DNA from: Pseudomonadota bacterium
GTDB taxonomy: Bacteria > Pseudomonadota > Alphaproteobacteria > Paracaedibacterales > CAIULA01
Reading direction: 5' to 3'
Length of the DNA stretch: 8,028 nt
Assembly: GCA_021804455.1 (NCBI GenBank)
Contig: JAJZHT010000047.1
Location: 1 to 8,028 of the forward strand
In this document: one piece after another, positions 6,835-8,028 of the stretch
How positions within the stretch are numbered: the first letter of the stretch is position 1
Layout of the letters: every line of letters starts with the position of its first letter
Translations under genes and position numbers: made by a program
The notes under the pieces: model-generated
The model's database searches: none
What the model was told of the DNA's origin: nothing
The model's input: only the letters and a program-made list of their open reading frames with translations

Positions 6835-6863
6835 TAGATAAGTACTTCCAAGTCTTGGTTCAA
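6835..6863 (-). promoter_or_regulatory. Possible promoter of the exported methyltransferase gene, with internal dyad
   Basis: On the - strand TTGAAC (6863-6858, 4 of 6 matches to a -35) is followed after 17 bp by TATCTA (6840-6835, weak -10), about 33 bp before the start codon. The spacer contains the dyad CCAAG-A-CTTGG (6858-6848), where a repressor could bind. Alphaproteobacterial promoters are poorly predictable, so this is tentative. Confidence 0.3.
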
Positions 6864-6940
6864 GTTATTTTTAAGGTAAAGAAGTTAGGAGCGAATTTGT
6901 GCGCAAAGACGAGATTTACGGATCTTTTTCCCCCTCTTTT

Positions 6941-6965
6941 GTGAAACAATTTCACTTCAGAAGTG
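6941..6965. repeat. Two overlapping palindromes, operator-like
   Basis: GTGAAA-CAA-TTTCAC (6941-6955) is a perfect dyad. CACTTC-A-GAAGTG (6953-6965) is a second perfect dyad sharing CAC with the first. Together they make a row of alternating half-sites. They lie about 140 bp upstream of the methyltransferase start. This could be a binding site for a dimeric regulator or a small stem-loop. I do not match it to a known regulator. Confidence 0.55.
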
Positions 6966-7096
6966 CATTATTTGCCGCGCAGTATTGTGTTAATAAGGCT
7001 TTTCTTTTATGGAAAATCCCTTTATTCCCTGTAAATGGAAAGACGTAGAGGAAAGGGTTTTTCGGTCAAGTTTTTTGGTTTTTCGCTTCCTGAAAC

Positions 7097-7125
7097 TTAA
7101 GCCTTAAAATCTTTTCTTCTATAAT
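7097..7125 (+). promoter_or_regulatory. Weak candidate promoter reading toward the insertion element
   Basis: An exact TATAAT (7120-7125) has the poor -35 TTAAGC (7097-7102) at 17-bp spacing. In AT-rich DNA this is expected by chance fairly often. If used, transcription would start near 7131 and run into the IS. Confidence 0.2.
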
Positions 7126-7190
7126 CCTTAAATGTCGCCTGTGCAAGTTTAAAAAATCTTAAGATCCCTTTTTATCGGATTCAATATATA

Positions 7191-7198
7191 CAATTTTT
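7191..7198. repeat. Left copy of the 8-bp target-site duplication
   Basis: CAATTTTT abuts the left end of the insertion element and matches TAATTTTT at the right end in 7 of 8 bases. IS1595-family elements make 8-bp duplications. Confidence 0.7.
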
Positions 7199-7213
7199 GG
7201 GGCTAACACCTGA
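7199..7213 (+). repeat. Left terminal inverted repeat of the IS
   Basis: GGGGCTAACACCTGA begins immediately after the left target duplication. It differs from the inverted right end at three positions (7, 9 and 14). Confidence 0.8.
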
Positions 7214-7237
7214 CTTTTAAGAAGTTAGAATGTCAGG

Positions 7238-7893
7238 ATGTATTTAAAGCATTGCAAACTGTCACGTTCAAAGCCGTTAAATTGTTAGAATTTTTCGTCG
7301 CAGGCACACCGGCAAGGACTGTGGCTGAGTGAGTTGGTGTTCATCGAAACTCCGCCATCAGATTTTTCCACAAATTGAGAGAGAAGATTGCCCTTAAACA
7401 GCAAGATCGAAGCGAACAATTTTGTGGGAAAATCGAGTTAGATGAAAGTTATTTTGGAGGCATTCAGAAGGGAAAACGGGGACGAGACGCTGCTGGTAAA
7501 ATTCCTATATTTGGCATTCTGAAGCGGGGAGCTCCTGTTTATACTCAAATCATTGAAGATACACAAACCTCAACCTTAATGCCTCTTATGAGAAAGAAAA
7601 TTATGTCTAACCGCATCGTTTATACAGACTGTTATCGTTCTTATAATGCATTAGATGTTTCAGAATTCAAACATTACCGTATGAATCATTCAAAGCTTTT
7701 TGCTCACAAACACGATGATATTCATCATATTGAAAATTTCTGTACTCAAGCAAAATGTCATCTAAGAAAGTACAAGGGAGTGCCAAAAAATAACTTCAAC
7801 CTCTTTTTGAAAGAGTGTGAGTGGAGATTTAATATGGGCTCACCTAAAAAGCTCCTTAAGGATTTAAAATCCATCCTTAAAGAATATTATTAG
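7238..7893 (+). pseudogene. IS1016-type transposase, broken by a frameshift and a nonsense codon
   Basis: The conceptual protein begins MYLKHCKLSRSK at ATG 7238, matching the KLSxxK start of IS1016 transposases. One base appears lost near 7273/7274, after which the frame continues VKLLEFFVAGTPARTVAE. A TGA (7330-7332) stands where relatives have a leucine (AELVGV). The frame then runs uninterrupted from 7333 to the TAG at 7891-7893. The DDE-type catalytic core is readable: D of KIELDESYFGG (about 7441), D of IVYTDCYRSY (about 7627) and E of HHIENF (about 7732), followed by LKECEWRFN. In that last motif the family's ENFWNQAKRHLRK reads ENFCTQAKCHLRK, suggesting further drift. A TTG at 7375 begins the longest open stretch but is an internal leucine codon. 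UGA is a stop in this genome, so the nonsense codon is genuine if the read is correct. Confidence 0.88.
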
Positions 7894-7904
7894 GTATCAG
7901 CCCC
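7890..7904 (-). repeat. Right terminal inverted repeat of the IS
   Basis: TTAGGTATCAGCCCC includes the transposase stop codon and ends directly at the right target duplication. Confidence 0.8.
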
Positions 7905-7912
7905 TAATTTTT
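7905..7912. repeat. Right copy of the 8-bp target-site duplication
   Basis: TAATTTTT follows the AGCCCC end of the IS and differs from the left copy only in its first base. Confidence 0.7.
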
Positions 7913-7928
7913 TTAAAGATGAAATCTG

Positions 7929-7964
7929 TTAACCCTTTGTTAATCAAGATTAAGGAAAAGTTAA
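7929..7964. promoter_or_regulatory. Two tandem CtrA-like boxes (TTAA-N7-TTAA)
   Basis: TTAA-CCCTTTG-TTAA (7929-7943) and TTAA-GGAAAAG-TTAA (7950-7964) both fit the full consensus of the alphaproteobacterial cell-cycle regulator CtrA exactly. They are 21 bp apart start to start, about two helical turns, so both would face the same side of DNA. No other TTAA-N7-TTAA was seen by eye in the window. They presumably serve a promoter of a gene to the right of the window, or an origin-like site. This is a sequence match only. Confidence 0.5.
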
Positions 7965-7993
7965 TTTATTTTTTTGCCACCCCCCACCCACTG

Positions 7994-8010
7994 CCTCCCT
8001 AAACGGGAGG
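7994..8010. repeat. GC-rich stem-loop in terminal intergenic DNA
   Basis: CCTCCC (7994-7999) pairs with GGGAGG (8005-8010) around the loop TAAAC. The surroundings are extremely strand-skewed: C-runs before (7979-7989) and seven G after the stem. No T-run follows on either strand, so it is not a standard terminator. It may belong to a dispersed intergenic repeat, or be a structured leader of the next gene. Confidence 0.5.
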
Positions 8011-8028
8011 GGGGGCTACACCCACCTT

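Larger units (their letters stand above)
6803..7198. other. AT-rich intergenic region, about 400 bp
   Basis: No convincing gene was found. The right side of the methyltransferase promoter, a palindrome cluster (6941-6965), a short palindrome ATCTTAAGAT (7156-7165) and a TATAAT (7120-7125) are visible. A 32-codon ATG frame (7009-7107, +) has no close Shine-Dalgarno site and no recognisable motif. The region ends at the target duplication of the insertion element, so before insertion it was continuous with the intergenic DNA now at 7913-8028. Confidence 0.6.
7199..7904 (+). mobile_element. Insertion sequence, IS1595 family, IS1016 group (706 bp, decayed)
   Basis: The element is bounded by terminal inverted repeats GGGGCTAACACCTGA (7199-7213) and, read inward from the right end, GGGGCTGATACCTAA (7904-7890), with 12 of 15 bases identical. 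Both ends are flanked by an 8-bp near-identical duplication. Length and GGGGCT ends fit IS1016-type elements. It carries a single transposase gene in the + direction, whose stop codon lies within the right terminal repeat. The transposase is inactivated, but the ends look intact enough to be moved in trans by a relative. It sits in intergenic DNA and disrupts no recognisable gene. Confidence 0.9.

Noticed and set aside
7009..7107. Small 32-residue plus-strand ORF in the intergenic region
   Set aside because: There is no ribosome site at a proper distance, no recognisable features and a length expected by chance.
7330..7332. UGA recoded as tryptophan (as in some reduced alphaproteobacterial genomes), rescuing the transposase
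   Set aside because: UGA ends ddl exactly at the ftsQ start, tryptophans elsewhere are TGG, and no other gene has an in-frame TGA. Relatives have leucine, not tryptophan, at this position.
7919..8002. 27-residue plus-strand ORF after the IS
   Set aside because: There is no ribosome site. It runs through the CtrA-like boxes and the C-rich tract, giving a proline-rich end without family likeness.
7994..8015. Rho-independent terminator
   Set aside because: The stem is GC-rich, but neither strand has a T-run after it.
1..8028. CRISPR array, tRNA, rRNA or prophage signals
   Set aside because: No regularly spaced repeats, cloverleaf sequences, rRNA segments or phage-type genes were seen on either strand.

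Overview
The window looks like a piece of an AT-rich alphaproteobacterial chromosome. The main evidence is a murB, ddl, ftsQ run with alphaproteobacterial-type MurB, Ddl and RsmB sequences. An IS1016-type insertion sequence and a pair of CtrA-like TTAA-N7-TTAA boxes fit the same picture. The low GC, loose intergenic DNA and decayed IS suggest a host-associated lineage such as Holosporales or relatives. That placement is inference; no rRNA or other marker is present. UGA is a stop here (it ends ddl in an ATGA overlap), so the standard bacterial code applies.

Left part (2-3249, + strand): the 3' end of murB, an orphan TRAP-type (DctP-like) periplasmic binding protein gene, ddl, and ftsQ, spaced like one operon (49 bp, 8 bp, then a 4-bp overlap). 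MurB and Ddl supply peptidoglycan precursors and FtsQ belongs to the divisome, so this is a division and cell wall (dcw) cluster. Two things are unusual: the solute-binding gene wedged between murB and ddl, and the absence of ftsA/ftsZ after ftsQ. A perfect 15-bp inverted repeat with a 5-nt loop lies inside the ftsQ coding sequence.

Middle (3246-5463, - strand): rsmB (16S rRNA m5C967 methyltransferase family) converges tail to tail with ftsQ, their stop codons overlapping. It is preceded 10 bp upstream by a FieF/YiiP-type cation diffusion facilitator, so the two probably form an operon. The CDF keeps all ten zinc/iron ligand positions of E. coli YiiP.

Right part (5464-8028): a 334-bp stretch holds a doubtful 90-codon reading frame, an 11-bp inverted repeat and a terminator-like hairpin. 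Next is a - strand gene for a class I SAM methyltransferase-fold protein with an N-terminal signal sequence, which is unexpected for this enzyme class. A roughly 400-bp AT-rich intergenic region with palindromes follows. Then comes a 706-bp IS1595-family (IS1016 group) element with terminal inverted repeats and a near-perfect 8-bp target duplication; its transposase is broken by a frameshift and a nonsense codon. The window ends in intergenic DNA with two phased CtrA-like boxes and a GC-rich stem-loop, presumably upstream of a gene outside the window.
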